A stretch of DNA of 64,000 bases from Pirellulales bacterium. Its GTDB lineage: Bacteria; Planctomycetota; Planctomycetia; Pirellulales; PALSA-1355. The stretch is from positions 186,001 to 250,000 of the forward strand of contig JALHMI010000005.1 in the NCBI GenBank assembly GCA_022844125.1. Direction: 5' to 3'. Positions 8,652-17,092 of the stretch are shown here, piece by piece; positions within the stretch are counted from its first letter, which is position 1, and the number at the start of each line of letters is the position of its first letter. Both the position numbers and the translations under genes were made by a program. The notes under the pieces are model-generated. The model saw nothing but the letters and a program-made list of their open reading frames with translations, made no database searches and was not told the DNA's origin.

Positions 8652-8704
8652 GCGGCACAAGCTCGTTCGCGAACGAAACTGCAGAGCTTCGGACCAAGTG
8701 CCGC
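8652..8704. repeat. Compound palindrome downstream of the export operon
   Basis: Outer arms GCGGCACAAGCTC (8652-8664) and GAGCTT (8684-8689) plus GTGCCGC (8698-8704) pair with an 8-nt bulge. The perfect 14-bp palindrome TCGTTCGCGAACGA (8663-8676) lies between. No T-tract follows, so it is not a standard intrinsic terminator. It could be an mRNA 3'-end stabilising structure or a small repeat element. Apart from this I see no gene in 8552-8764. Confidence 0.45.
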
Positions 8705-8764
8705 CGGCCGGCAGCTATCGCCGCTCGCTAGCACTTCCATTATTTTGGTAGCGCGATAACGCGA

Positions 8765-9601
8765 TCAGATCTGGAACACCCGTTTCGCATTCTCAAACAA
8801 AAACTTCGCCATTGCCGCCGGTTTCAGCTCCAAGGCTCGGGCCTGATCGGCGCATTGTTTCAAATCGAGCATGGCGAAGTTCGTGCCGAACAGGACCTTG
8901 TCCTGGCCATAGGTGTTCATGAAGTGCAGCAATTGCGGCGGGTAGTAGCGCGGCAGGTAGGCGCTGGTGTCGATGTACACGTGCTCGTGCTTCCAGGCCA
9001 GCGCGATCATTTCGTCCGTCCACGGATAGCCGATATGTCCGCCCACGATGCGCAGCTCAGGAAACGTAAGCGCCACTTCGTCGATGTACGGAATCGGCCG
9101 GCCGGTGTCCGAGGGCATAAGCGGCCCCGTGTGGCCGACCTGCGTGCAGAACGGAATGTCGAGCTCGATGCACTTCACATACAGCGGATAGTACAAGCGA
9201 TCGTTCGGCGGCAGCTTCCACAGCCAGGGAATCACGCGGAGGGCTTTGAAGCCCAACTCGCGCACGGCCCGATCCAGCTCCCGCACCGCCTGCACCGGCT
9301 TCTCCAGGTTCACGCCGGCGATGCCGACGAACCGCGTGGGATAGTCGCGAATGAACTCCGCGATCCGGTCGTTGGAGCAGATCTCTCGCCCCGGCGCGGT
9401 CCAGGAAGTGAGCAGCATCCGCTGGATGCCGGCCGCGTCCATGGCGGCCACGACCTCGGAGGGGCTCAAACCTTTCGCCAATCGCTCGCCGCCGCCAGAT
9501 TGCTCGAACAGCCGCTTGATCTCGGGAAGCTGCCGCGCCATTTCGGCCAGCGGCGGATTGGCCCAGGCATCAATGATGGGATAGGAAGTTGATTCGGCCA
9601 T
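8765..9601 (-). CDS. Amidohydrolase-2 family protein with degenerate metal site
   Basis: A 278-residue TIM-barrel protein of the amidohydrolase_2 (ACMSD-like) family. The core is recognisable as VGIAGVNLE, FCTQVGHTGP, RIVGGHIGYPW, HVYIDTSAY and VLFGTNFAM. The N-terminal HxH metal-binding motif is replaced by DAWANP, and the usual final Asp (GSD/GTD) is Asn in FGTNF. Metal binding is therefore reduced or different from that of ACMSD-type decarboxylases. There is no signal peptide, so it is cytoplasmic. It starts 3 nt after the DUF1080 gene, so the two are one transcription unit. A role in sugar-acid or aromatic metabolism is possible but unproven. Confidence 0.8.
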   Translation of the reverse strand: MAESTSYPIIDAWANPPLAEMARQLPEIKRLFEQSGGGERLAKGLSPSEVVAAMDAAGIQRMLLTSWTAPGREICSNDRIAEFIRDYPTRFVGIAGVNLEKPVQAVRELDRAVRELGFKALRVIPWLWKLPPNDRLYYPLYVKCIELDIPFCTQVGHTGPLMPSDTGRPIPYIDEVALTFPELRIVGGHIGYPWTDEMIALAWKHEHVYIDTSAYLPRYYPPQLLHFMNTYGQDKVLFGTNFAMLDLKQCADQARALELKPAAMAKFLFENAKRVFQI

Positions 9602-9604
9602 CGA

Positions 9605-10291
9605 TCACTCAATCTCTTTCAGCTTGATGTTCTTATACCAGCATTCGCCGCCGTGATCCTGCAGCCCGATATACCCGCGGCGTGGATGATCTTTATAGGC
9701 GACGTCGAACTTGTGCGCGCTGCCATCGGGGCGGCGATTGGGCTTCGTCCATTGATCGAGATCCATTCGATTGACGACTTCGCCGTTGATCGCCACTTCG
9801 ATGACGTTCTTATTGCAGGTCAGTTGGAGCTGATTCCACTCGCCGGCCGGCCGCATCGCGTTCTTGGCCGGCTTCAACAGGTCGTAAATCGCGCCCGTGT
9901 CGTGAAAGCCGGCGCTGGTGGTATCGTCGATCGCGACTTCAAGACCGTTGAAGCCGACGTCTTTATCCGAGCGGGGCGTGAGCGGCCAGGTGCGAAAGAA
10001 CACGCCGCTGTTTGTCTTCGGAGCGATTTTGAAATCGAGCTTGAGCACGAAATCGGACAGGGGTCGATCGTAGATCAGCATGTAGCCGCCGCACCGATGC
10101 GGATTGAGCGTCCCCTGTTCGACCGGCCGCTGACTCGGCTTCCCGCTGCTGGTTTGCCAGCCATCGAGCGTTTTGCCGTCAAACAGAAGTGTCCACCCGG
10201 CGGCCTGCTCCTCGGGCGACAAGCGGTTGTCGTCGGCCACGGCAGGCGCAACCAGACCCAGGCAGCAGAGAGCCGCACAAAAAAGTTTCAT
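9605..10291 (-). CDS. Secreted DUF1080 protein (3-keto-disaccharide hydrolase-like domain)
   Basis: A 228-residue protein with a signal peptide (MKLFCAALCCLGLVAPAVA) and one DUF1080 concanavalin-like beta-sandwich. Typical motifs are GWTLLFDGKTLDGWQT, FVLKLDFKIAPKTNSGVFFR, GLEVAIDDT, and the terminal GYIGLQDHGGECWYKNIKL. The family is greatly expanded in Planctomycetes, and some members cleave 3-keto-glycosides. I start at 10291, where the signal peptide begins, instead of the upstream in-frame Met at 10414. It is the first gene of a two-gene unit with the amidohydrolase. Confidence 0.92.
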   Translation of the reverse strand: MKLFCAALCCLGLVAPAVADDNRLSPEEQAAGWTLLFDGKTLDGWQTSSGKPSQRPVEQGTLNPHRCGGYMLIYDRPLSDFVLKLDFKIAPKTNSGVFFRTWPLTPRSDKDVGFNGLEVAIDDTTSAGFHDTGAIYDLLKPAKNAMRPAGEWNQLQLTCNKNVIEVAINGEVVNRMDLDQWTKPNRRPDGSAHKFDVAYKDHPRRGYIGLQDHGGECWYKNIKLKEIE

Positions 10292-10764
10292 GGTTCTTTG
10301 CCTGATCCTGGTTGACCGTGGTGTTCGCTCAAACGCAATTGCCGCCATCAATCTAGCGGGCGGGCGGAACCAAGGCAAAGCAGGTAAACATGAACCAGGC
10401 TTAGCTTTGCGCAAAACTTATTTGGCGATTCCGGGGACCTACCCTACAATGTCCCTCGAACGTAATGCCCAGCCGCCGCGATTTGGACGTTGGCAAGCAG
10501 TTTAAGGGTCCACGGCTGGGGCGTGCGATTCCGAGCGGCACTCCGCGGGGTTTCATTACCTTGGCGGGACATGTGCTGCTCGGTACTGTTCGCAAGTTAA
10601 ACGTACTCCGGCCGAGTTCCCGCCTGCGACGATTTCTGGAAATAGTTTTTCCCGAAGGTGAACCACTTCGAGTTCATTACGTATAGGGCGCGGCGAATCG
10701 ACTCGTAGGGATACGGTTTTACTTGCGGTCGACTGACACCTTCCTTCGTTATGGAGTTTCCACG
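10292..10764. other. 473-nt divergent intergenic region
   Basis: It separates the DUF1080 gene (minus) from the CxxC secreted protein (plus). A 73-codon frame at 10465-10686 has no recognisable features and I do not call it. The only clear signal is the candidate promoter at 10422-10450. From there to the ATG at 10765 would be an untranslated leader of about 300 nt, in which I see no convincing structure. Confidence 0.5.
10422..10450 (+). promoter_or_regulatory. Candidate sigma70-type promoter for the CxxC protein gene
   Basis: TTGGCG (10422-10427) and TACAAT (10445-10450) are separated by exactly 17 nt. It points toward the gene at 10765. Confidence 0.35.
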
Positions 10765-11331
10765 ATGAAAGCTTTCTGTTTGAGTGTGGCGGTGGCCCTG
10801 GCGTTCGCCGGCACCGCGCGTGCGGCCGAGTTGACCAGCGGTTTGCAACCAGGAGATCTGGTCGGCGCGTTCAACGTTGAGAAGTGCGGCGGCGCGGTCA
10901 ACGATGGCCGTGAAGTGGGTTCGAACTTCTGCTATCGCTGCATGCTCGGCAAGAAGCCGACCGTGATGGTCTTCGCTCGCAAGGCTGACGCCAACCTGGC
11001 GGCTCTGGCCAAGGAACTCGACAAGCATGTGGCCAAGAACTCGGACCAGAAGCTGTCCTCGTTCATCAACCTCATTGGCAGCGATCCGGCGAAACTGAAG
11101 ACCCAGGCCAAGGATTTCGCGGCGAAGAATGAGCTAGAGAACGTCGCGCTCGTCGTGCCCGATGACGTCGAGAATGGCCCGGAAGAATTCAAGATCAACC
11201 CGGAAGCCGAAGTGACCGTCACGATCTATCGCGACGGCAAGGTCGAAGCCAGCCATGCGGTACCCGCCGGCAAGCTCACCAAGCAGGAAATCGAAAGCAT
11301 CATCAGCGACACGGGCAAGATCCTGAAGTAA
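10765..11331 (+). CDS. Secreted thioredoxin-fold-like protein with a CYRC motif
   Basis: A 188-residue protein with a signal peptide (MKAFCLSVAVALAFAGTARA). A CYRC motif (CxxC) follows at about residues 54-57, then a strand-helix pattern (KPTVMVFARK, LAALAKELDKHV) suggesting a thioredoxin-like fold. The CxxC could be redox active in the periplasm. The C-terminal part (EVTVTIYRDGKVEASHAV, then KQEIESII) resembles the end of a thioredoxin-fold domain. The ATG at 10765 is chosen for the signal peptide and for GGAG 8 nt upstream. It is monocistronic, with a strong terminator at 11363. The CxxC is preceded by another Cys in EKCGG, so three cysteines are close together. Confidence 0.75.
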   Translation: MKAFCLSVAVALAFAGTARAAELTSGLQPGDLVGAFNVEKCGGAVNDGREVGSNFCYRCMLGKKPTVMVFARKADANLAALAKELDKHVAKNSDQKLSSFINLIGSDPAKLKTQAKDFAAKNELENVALVVPDDVENGPEEFKINPEAEVTVTIYRDGKVEASHAVPAGKLTKQEIESIISDTGKILK

Positions 11332-11362
11332 GCCCTTCGGACTGATTGCTGACCCAACCATG

Positions 11363-11405
11363 GCGGGGCGCGATTTCAACGGAATCGTGCCCCGCTTGTT
11401 TTTCG
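11363..11405 (+). terminator. Intrinsic terminator after the CxxC protein gene
   Basis: GCGGGGCGCGATT (11363-11375) pairs with AATCGTGCCCCGC (11383-11395) through 13 bp including one G-U, with a 7-nt loop, followed by TTGTTTTTC. Confidence 0.9.
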
Positions 11406-11427
11406 TGGGTGGCAGGGAGGCAAGGAT

Positions 11428-11700
11428 TTACCGCAGAGTACGCTGAGGTTCGCAGAGGGAAGACAGACGAAGAGAACCACAGATGGACACAAATTCACAC
11501 AGCTGAAATAGAAGATGGGGGGCTGAGTCGCACCGCAGGCGTCGGCTGCGAGATGGCCGCGCAGACGTCGGTTGTCGAACGATTTACGATTGCCCCCTAT
11601 CTGTATGCATCTGTGTCCATCTGTGGTTCTCCTCCCTTGAATCCATTGCTTTTTTCTCTGCCTTTCCCTCTGCGTAACTCCGCGCCCTCTGCGGTTAGTC
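11428..11700. repeat. Degenerate inverted repeat of the 'CGCAGAG/ACCACAGATG' type
   Basis: The left arm (11428-11510) contains ACCGCAGAGTACGCTGAGG, CGCAGAGGGAAGACAG and GAACCACAGATGGACACA. The right arm (11597-11700), read on the minus strand, contains AACCGCAGAGGGCGCGGAG, CGCAGAGGGAAAGGCAGAG and GAACCACAGATGGACACAG in the same order. The arms face each other around an 86-nt unique centre. A single related copy is at 58096-58190. A 149-codon frame across the element is an artefact of its sequence. The 460-nt gap 11332-11791 otherwise holds only the terminator and the ABC-F leader. Confidence 0.8.
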
Positions 11701-11791
11701 GATTCCCCTTCGATTCCAAGTCGACTCGCCAATCACCAGCCGCCGGGCTAAAATCCTGGTTTGCTAAGTTTCCGCACGATCCATCAACCAC

Positions 11792-13582
11792 ATGACCGTT
11801 CTCGTTCAGATCAAAGACGCTCACAAGAGCTATGGCGACCAGGTGCTGCTCGACGGCGCTGAGGCCATCCTCACCGACGATCACAAAATCGGCTTCATCG
11901 GCCGCAACGGCGCCGGCAAGTCGACCCTCTGCCGCATCCTGCTCGGCGAAGAGGAACTCGACGCCGGCGAGGTGATCTTCCATCCCAAGCTGCGGATGGG
12001 CTACCTCCGGCAGCACGATCCGTTTCTGCCGGGCGAGACCGTCATCGGCTTTCTGATGCGCGACAGCGGCCAGCCCGACTGGAAGTGCGGCGAGGTGGCC
12101 GGCAAGTTCGAAATCAAGTCTCCATTTCTGGAAGGTCCGATCGCGCAGCTCTCTGGCGGCTGGCAAACGCGAGTGAAGCTCGCCGCGCTGCTGCTGCACG
12201 AGCCGAACCTGCTGGTGCTCGACGAACCGACGAACTTTCTCGACCTGCGGACGCAGATTCTCCTCGAGCACTTCCTGCGCGAGTTTCGCGAAGCATGCCT
12301 GATCGTCTCGCACGATCGCGCGTTCCTGAACGCCACCTGCACGCAGACGCTCGACCTCTCGCGCGGGCAGCTTACCGTCTTCGACGGCAAGGTCGACGCA
12401 TTCCTCGCCAATCAAGAGGAACGCCGCCTGCACGATGAGCGCGTCAATGCGGCGGTCATGGCGAAGCGCCGGAGCCTGGAAACCTTTATCGACAAGAACA
12501 AGGCTCGGGCGAGCACCGCCAACCGCGCGAAGAGTAAGGCCAAGCAGCTCGAAAAGCTGCAGCCGATCGAAGTGGCCGGCGTCGAGGCGACCGCCAGCAT
12601 CCGCGCGCCGCAGGTTGAACCGCGCCGCGGACCGGCCGTCCGCTGCCGGGACCTGGCCATCGGCTATCCCGATCACGAAGTGGCCCGCGGTATTGACGTC
12701 GAAATCGAACACGGCAGCCGGGCAGCGATCGTGGGCGACAACGGTCAGGGCAAAACGACCTTCTTGCGGACGCTGGTCGACTCAATCAAGCCGCGCTCCG
12801 GCGAGGTTCGCTGGGGCTATGGCTGCGACGTTGGAGTCTACGCCCAGCACGTGTACACCAGCCTGCCCGATAAGCAAACCGTGCTCGAGTATCTCGAGTA
12901 CCAGGCTGCTCCGGGCACCAAGAACCAGGCGATTTTGGACACGGCCGCCAGCCTGCTGTTTCGTGGCGACCACGTGAACAAGAAAATTCGCGTGCTCAGC
13001 GGTGGCGAGCGGGCCCGCTGCTGTCTGGCCGGGCTTCTGCTGGGCACGAGCAATGTCCTGGTGCTCGACGAACCTGGCAACCATCTCGACGTGGAAACGG
13101 TCGATTCGCTGGCGCAGGCGCTGATCGATTACTGCGGCACAGTGATCTTCACCAGCCACGATCGCTACTTCATGCATCGCGTGGCCACTTCGGTGATCGA
13201 GGTTCGCGACTCGCGCGTGGTGAATTATCCTGGCGACTACGATTCGTACGTCTACTCGGTGAACAAAGAAGTCGACGAAGGCGAGCGTCTGGCTGCGGCC
13301 AAGGTAGCCCCGGGCAAGCCGCGCGCCGCCGTGGCCGCGCCGGTCGACGCCAAGAAGCGGCACCAGCAGCAGCGCGAACTGCGGAAGCAGCTCCAAACGC
13401 TCGAGCGGACGATTGAAAAGCTCGACGTCCGCAAGCGCGAAGTGAACGTCTCCCTGCTCGAGTCGACCGATCCGACGGAAGCAGTACGGCTGCACAACGA
13501 ACTAACCGCGATCGCCGCGGAATTGGCGCCGATTGAAGAACGCTGGTGCGAGCTCTCCGCCCAGATCGAAGACGACGAGTAG
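11792..13582 (+). CDS. ABC-F family ATPase (Uup/YheS-like ribosome-associated)
   Basis: A 596-residue soluble protein with two ABC domains and no TM segments. Walker A motifs are GRNGAGKST (37-45) and GDNGQGKTT (315-323), and signatures are LSGGWQTR and LSGGERAR. Walker B motifs are LLVLDEPTNFLD and VLVLDEPGNHLD; the second has Gly for Thr in the usual EPTNHLD. A basic interdomain linker (about 225-275, rich in Lys/Arg/Ala) and a C-terminal coiled coil (about 525-596) complete it. This is the ABC-F layout, whose members act on translating ribosomes (EttA, Uup, YheS). It is convergent with the OGT-like gene. Which ABC-F subtype it is cannot be fixed by eye. Confidence 0.92.
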   Translation: MTVLVQIKDAHKSYGDQVLLDGAEAILTDDHKIGFIGRNGAGKSTLCRILLGEEELDAGEVIFHPKLRMGYLRQHDPFLPGETVIGFLMRDSGQPDWKCGEVAGKFEIKSPFLEGPIAQLSGGWQTRVKLAALLLHEPNLLVLDEPTNFLDLRTQILLEHFLREFREACLIVSHDRAFLNATCTQTLDLSRGQLTVFDGKVDAFLANQEERRLHDERVNAAVMAKRRSLETFIDKNKARASTANRAKSKAKQLEKLQPIEVAGVEATASIRAPQVEPRRGPAVRCRDLAIGYPDHEVARGIDVEIEHGSRAAIVGDNGQGKTTFLRTLVDSIKPRSGEVRWGYGCDVGVYAQHVYTSLPDKQTVLEYLEYQAAPGTKNQAILDTAASLLFRGDHVNKKIRVLSGGERARCCLAGLLLGTSNVLVLDEPGNHLDVETVDSLAQALIDYCGTVIFTSHDRYFMHRVATSVIEVRDSRVVNYPGDYDSYVYSVNKEVDEGERLAAAKVAPGKPRAAVAAPVDAKKRHQQQRELRKQLQTLERTIEKLDVRKREVNVSLLESTDPTEAVRLHNELTAIAAELAPIEERWCELSAQIEDDE

Positions 13583-13585
13583 ACT

Positions 13586-13603
13586 CAGGGCAAGTTCGCC
13601 CTG
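13586..13603. terminator. Weak hairpin between convergent stops
   Basis: CAGGGC and GCCCTG pair around a 6-nt loop exactly between the ABC-F and OGT-like stop codons. No T-run follows on either strand, so terminator function is uncertain. Confidence 0.35.
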
Positions 13604-16105
13604 TTAGCCCTCGGCTTTGCCGGGGGGCTCTTGATTCGCGCGGCAATAGTCCGCCCACATCTCGCGATACACGTCTTCCAACCTCCGCGTGAAGCCCGCA
13701 AAATCCAGCAGCGGCGAGGCGGCCACGCGCGCGCGCAGCGTTCGGCGATACTGCCTTAGTCGCTCGCGATCGTTCGCCAGGGCTACCGCAGCCTCGACGT
13801 ACTCTTCGCGCGAGTGCGTGATCAGGTCCGTCAGTCCCAAGAGCGCGTGGCCGCTGCCGCCAAAGCGCGTGACGTACGAGTTGCCCGAGAGCGTCACAAC
13901 CGGCACCCCCTGCCACAGCGAGTCGCACGTCGTGGTATGGCCGTTGAAGGGAAACGGATCGAGGGCGACGTCCAAGCTTGAGATCAGCTGCAAATACTGC
14001 GGGCGCGGCAATCGGTTCACCAGTTCCAGCCGCTCTGGCGAGATTCCCTCGGCGGCGAACGTTTCGAAGAGTCGCTTCTCCAGCGAGGGCGTCATGTCCG
14101 CTCGAACCACGAGCTTCGCAGTCGGCACGCACCTTAAAATCTCGGCCCAGGTGGCGAGCACCTGCGGCGTCACCTTCGGAAACGCGTTGACCGATCCGAA
14201 GGTGACGTAACCGTTCGCGTCGGCCGGCAGCAGACCGATCGGCGGAGCATTGTCGGACGGCCGATAGCAAAAGTACGACTCGGGCAGCCGCACCAACCGC
14301 TCGGTATGGAGTGCCTCGGTCACACCCGGCGGATCGGAATAAGCATCCGTCAACCGGTAGTCCATCGCCTGCATGCCGGTTGTGTTCTGATAGCCGAGGT
14401 AGGTGACCTGAATCGGCGCGGGCTTCCTGGCGAACAACTGCATCCGGTTGCCGCCGCCGATATGACCCGTCAGATCGATCAGGATGTCGATCCGATCGGC
14501 CCGGATCTGCGCCGCGACTTCCTCATCCGACTGACCGTAGATATCCCGCCAGAGAGTGACGGTTCTCTGGAGCAAGCCGCTGGTATCATCCGGCCGGTCG
14601 TCGTCGAAATAACACAAGACGTCGAACCACTGGCGATCGTGCGACTGGAGAATCGGCTGCGTGAAAAAGTTCACCGCGTGCTCGCACAAGTGAGGCGAGA
14701 CGTAGCCGATCCGCAATCGCCGTCCAAGTGTGCGATCGATATCGTGTGGCGCCGCGGCCACGGTCAGCAGATCGGCGTGCCGGACTCCCCAGGCCCGGTG
14801 CTCAGCAAAGATCGATTGTGCGTCGTACCCCGGATGATAGTTGAGCGCGTACAGCAAATTGCTATGCAGCCCGCTGGCCTCGGGTTCGAGCTCGACCGCC
14901 CGGCGATGTTCGGCGATCGCCTCGTCGAGTAGCCCGATCGCCTGTAGTGAAACGGCCAGGTTGCTGTGTGCCTTGCCAAAGTCGGGCTTCAAAGCCACGG
15001 CCTGTCGCGCGGCGGTGATTGCTTCGTCGTGACGTCCCTGGGCTGCCCAGGACACGCATAGATTGTTATGCGCTACGGCCCATTCGGGCCTCAGGCGAGT
15101 CGCTTGCTCGCAGTGCGCGACGGCCAGATTCAATCGGCGTTCTTTCTGATAGATGAACGCCAAACCTAGATGCGCCTCGGCGTGCCCCGGATCGACCTCG
15201 AGCGCCCGCTGGAAATACTGCCTGGCTTCTTCCGCGCGACCTTGCTTGTGCCGAACAGCGCCGAGCGCGTGCCAGGCGGCCGCCAGGCGCGGATCCAGTT
15301 CGGCCGCCCGGGCGTAGAGTTCGGCAGCCTCGTCGTCGCGCTGCTGGCTTTGCCGCACGAGCCCCAGGTTGATGACCGCTGGAGCGAATTGCGGATTCAC
15401 GGTCAGACAGGCCGTGAAATGGCGTTCCGCGGCATCGAGCTCATCCCGGCCATGCCGAATCGTGCCCAGATTGTTGTGCGTTTCGACGTGCGCCGGTTCG
15501 TGCTCAATCGCGGCCTCGTACTCGCCAATTGCCTCGTTTGCTCGCCCCTGGCTTTGCAGCACGCTGGCCAGGCGAAACCGCGCTTCGGCCGAGTCACTCA
15601 GCTCGACGACGCCTCGAAAACAGACCTCGGCCTCGGCGAACCGATGGAGATGCTCGAGCACCATCCCCAGCTTTGAGAGCACGCGGGGATCCTGCGGTGC
15701 GAGCCGCCGCGCCTGCTCGAGCGCTGCCAGTGCTTCGTCCTGCCGTCCCATGTCGTGCAGGATGGAACCCAGCAACATATGCAGCGTGCTGTTGCCAGGA
15801 TTGATGGTGAGCGCTTGCTGGTAGGCCCGCGCGGCCTCGGCCGGGCGCCCGGCAAGTCGGAGGGCCTCACCCAGGTTGGCGTAGAACGGTCCTTGAACTC
15901 GGTCGACCTGGATCGCCCGGGAGATGAGTTCGATGGCGACGGGAAACTGCCCGGCCTGGAGGGCGAGAATGCCCAACTGGTGCAGCGCTGCTGGATGGCG
16001 AGGATCTGCCGACAGAATCTGGCGATACGCTTGCTCGGCCTCGGCCAACTGCCCCGCCTGATGTGCGCGCGTGCCGGCCGCCAGGATGTCATTCAGATTG
16101 CTCAT
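13604..16105 (-). CDS. TPR protein with O-GlcNAc transferase-like (GT41/SPINDLY) catalytic domain
   Basis: An 833-residue protein. Residues about 1-430 are at least eleven TPR units (repeating LGILALQAGQ-, YANLGEALRLAG-, LGLVRQSQQRDDEAAEL-like helices). Residues about 450-810 are a GT41 domain: RIGYVSPHLCEHAV, DLTGHIGGGNRMQLFARKPA, PIQVTYLGYQNTTG, FGSVNAFPK, DPFPFNGHTTTCDSLWQGVP and VVTLSGNSYVTRFGGS. Eukaryotic OGT and SPINDLY use this fold to glycosylate Ser/Thr with GlcNAc or fucose; bacterial homologues glycosylate proteins or act on unknown acceptors. The common LGYPGTTG is LGYQNTTG here. There is no signal peptide. A methyltransferase gene ends 46 nt upstream on the same strand, so the two probably form an operon. 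Confidence 0.93.
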   Translation of the reverse strand: MSNLNDILAAGTRAHQAGQLAEAEQAYRQILSADPRHPAALHQLGILALQAGQFPVAIELISRAIQVDRVQGPFYANLGEALRLAGRPAEAARAYQQALTINPGNSTLHMLLGSILHDMGRQDEALAALEQARRLAPQDPRVLSKLGMVLEHLHRFAEAEVCFRGVVELSDSAEARFRLASVLQSQGRANEAIGEYEAAIEHEPAHVETHNNLGTIRHGRDELDAAERHFTACLTVNPQFAPAVINLGLVRQSQQRDDEAAELYARAAELDPRLAAAWHALGAVRHKQGRAEEARQYFQRALEVDPGHAEAHLGLAFIYQKERRLNLAVAHCEQATRLRPEWAVAHNNLCVSWAAQGRHDEAITAARQAVALKPDFGKAHSNLAVSLQAIGLLDEAIAEHRRAVELEPEASGLHSNLLYALNYHPGYDAQSIFAEHRAWGVRHADLLTVAAAPHDIDRTLGRRLRIGYVSPHLCEHAVNFFTQPILQSHDRQWFDVLCYFDDDRPDDTSGLLQRTVTLWRDIYGQSDEEVAAQIRADRIDILIDLTGHIGGGNRMQLFARKPAPIQVTYLGYQNTTGMQAMDYRLTDAYSDPPGVTEALHTERLVRLPESYFCYRPSDNAPPIGLLPADANGYVTFGSVNAFPKVTPQVLATWAEILRCVPTAKLVVRADMTPSLEKRLFETFAAEGISPERLELVNRLPRPQYLQLISSLDVALDPFPFNGHTTTCDSLWQGVPVVTLSGNSYVTRFGGSGHALLGLTDLITHSREEYVEAAVALANDRERLRQYRRTLRARVAASPLLDFAGFTRRLEDVYREMWADYCRANQEPPGKAEG

Positions 16106-16151
16106 GGAGCGTCTATTCTCACAAGCCTCGCGAGCTCTGACAACGCGGGGT

Positions 16152-16898
16152 TCAGCCGACGCGCCCTACGCGCGTGTACAGCGGCCAGCGCACCAGGCGT
16201 TGCTCGTCGGGATCACCCCAGGCCGCGCTTAGATCGCTTTTCACGAGCGCGAGCGGGTCGCTCCCTTGTGCCGCCCGATACTTCTCCACGCTCGACCACG
16301 TGCCGAGATAGCCGACCAACTGTGCCAGCTTCCAATGCGCCGTCATCTCGAACGGCGGCGACGGGAGTTCTTCAAAGGGAAATTCGATCGTGGCATACCG
16401 GTCTTCTATCAGCTTTCGCTCCGGCGGCCAGTAGCGGCCCAGAATCGGCTCGTAGAACCGCGCGACGACTGCATCCACGGCAGGCGAGATCGTCGCCAGC
16501 CCATACGCCCACAGTGCGAGCACGCTCCCCGCGCGACCGACGCGGCGAACCTCGTCATAGAACCGCGGTCGGTCGAACCAATGCACGGCCTGCGCCACGG
16601 AGATCAGGTCGACCGAGCGCCCCGCGATGGGCGCATGTTCGGCGCTGGCGACGACATACCGCACACGGTCGTGCGGCTGGGCGTGCTCAATCTGCCGGGA
16701 GCTGGGGTCGGTCGCCACGACCTCCTGAAAGTGCTCGGCGAGGGCCAGGGCCGCCTGACCGCTGCCGGTCCCGCAGTCCCAGGCCAATGCGTGCCGTGCG
16801 GGCAGGCTCGCCAGGTAAGCAAATAGCTCTTGGCCGTAATGCGGTCGAAACTGTGTATAGCGATCGGCTTGCGCCGAAAAGTGATCGTGAAATGTCAT
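16152..16898 (-). CDS. Class I SAM-dependent methyltransferase
   Basis: A 248-residue cytoplasmic protein. SAM-binding motif I is LAWDCGTGSGQAALALAEHF (about 37-56), and the acidic residue of motif II lies in VVATDPSSRQI. Further motifs are VRYVVASAEHAP and the post-motif IV VAQAVHWFDRPRFYDEVRRV. The last is characteristic of the methyltransferase_11 group that includes UbiE-like and trans-aconitate-like small-molecule enzymes. The acceptor is unknown. It lies upstream of the OGT-like gene on the same strand, so sugar or cell-envelope modification is a reasonable guess from context only. Confidence 0.88.
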   Translation of the reverse strand: MTFHDHFSAQADRYTQFRPHYGQELFAYLASLPARHALAWDCGTGSGQAALALAEHFQEVVATDPSSRQIEHAQPHDRVRYVVASAEHAPIAGRSVDLISVAQAVHWFDRPRFYDEVRRVGRAGSVLALWAYGLATISPAVDAVVARFYEPILGRYWPPERKLIEDRYATIEFPFEELPSPPFEMTAHWKLAQLVGYLGTWSSVEKYRAAQGSDPLALVKSDLSAAWGDPDEQRLVRWPLYTRVGRVG

Positions 16899-17016
16899 GG
16901 TCGATCCTGCCTGGGATTCGGGCTCTGTATATTAAGAGCGTCCGAACGAAACTCGTTCGATTTTCCGGGAGATTTCACACCCGACGACTTTTTCCAAGAA
17001 TTCTGGCAGTTGGTCG

Positions 17017-17045
17017 TTGACAGTGCACGATGGGTGTAGTTACAC
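17017..17045 (+). promoter_or_regulatory. Candidate promoter for the PEP-CTERM leader transcript
   Basis: A consensus TTGACA (17017-17022) is followed after 17 nt by TTACAC (17040-17045), a weak -10. The spacing and perfect -35 make it the best promoter in the gap. It would start RNA near 17052, leaving a leader of about 270 nt. Confidence 0.45.
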
Positions 17046-17092
17046 TAAGCGAACGTTTTGCTGGACCCGCATAGATTCACGGAAACGCTAAT

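Noticed and set aside
10465-10686. 73-codon frame in the 10.3-10.8 kb gap
   Set aside because: No ribosome binding site, no motif, and basic low-complexity composition.
11346-11795. 149-codon plus-strand frame across 11346-11795
   Set aside because: It runs through the terminator and both arms of the CGCAGAG element. The translation (FTAEYAEVRRG, ASVSICGSPP) is the typical artefact of that repeat, and there is no ribosome binding site.
16830-17039. 69-codon frame ending FFQEFWQLVVDSARWV
   Set aside because: It starts inside the methyltransferase gene and lacks a ribosome binding site; conservation was not testable.
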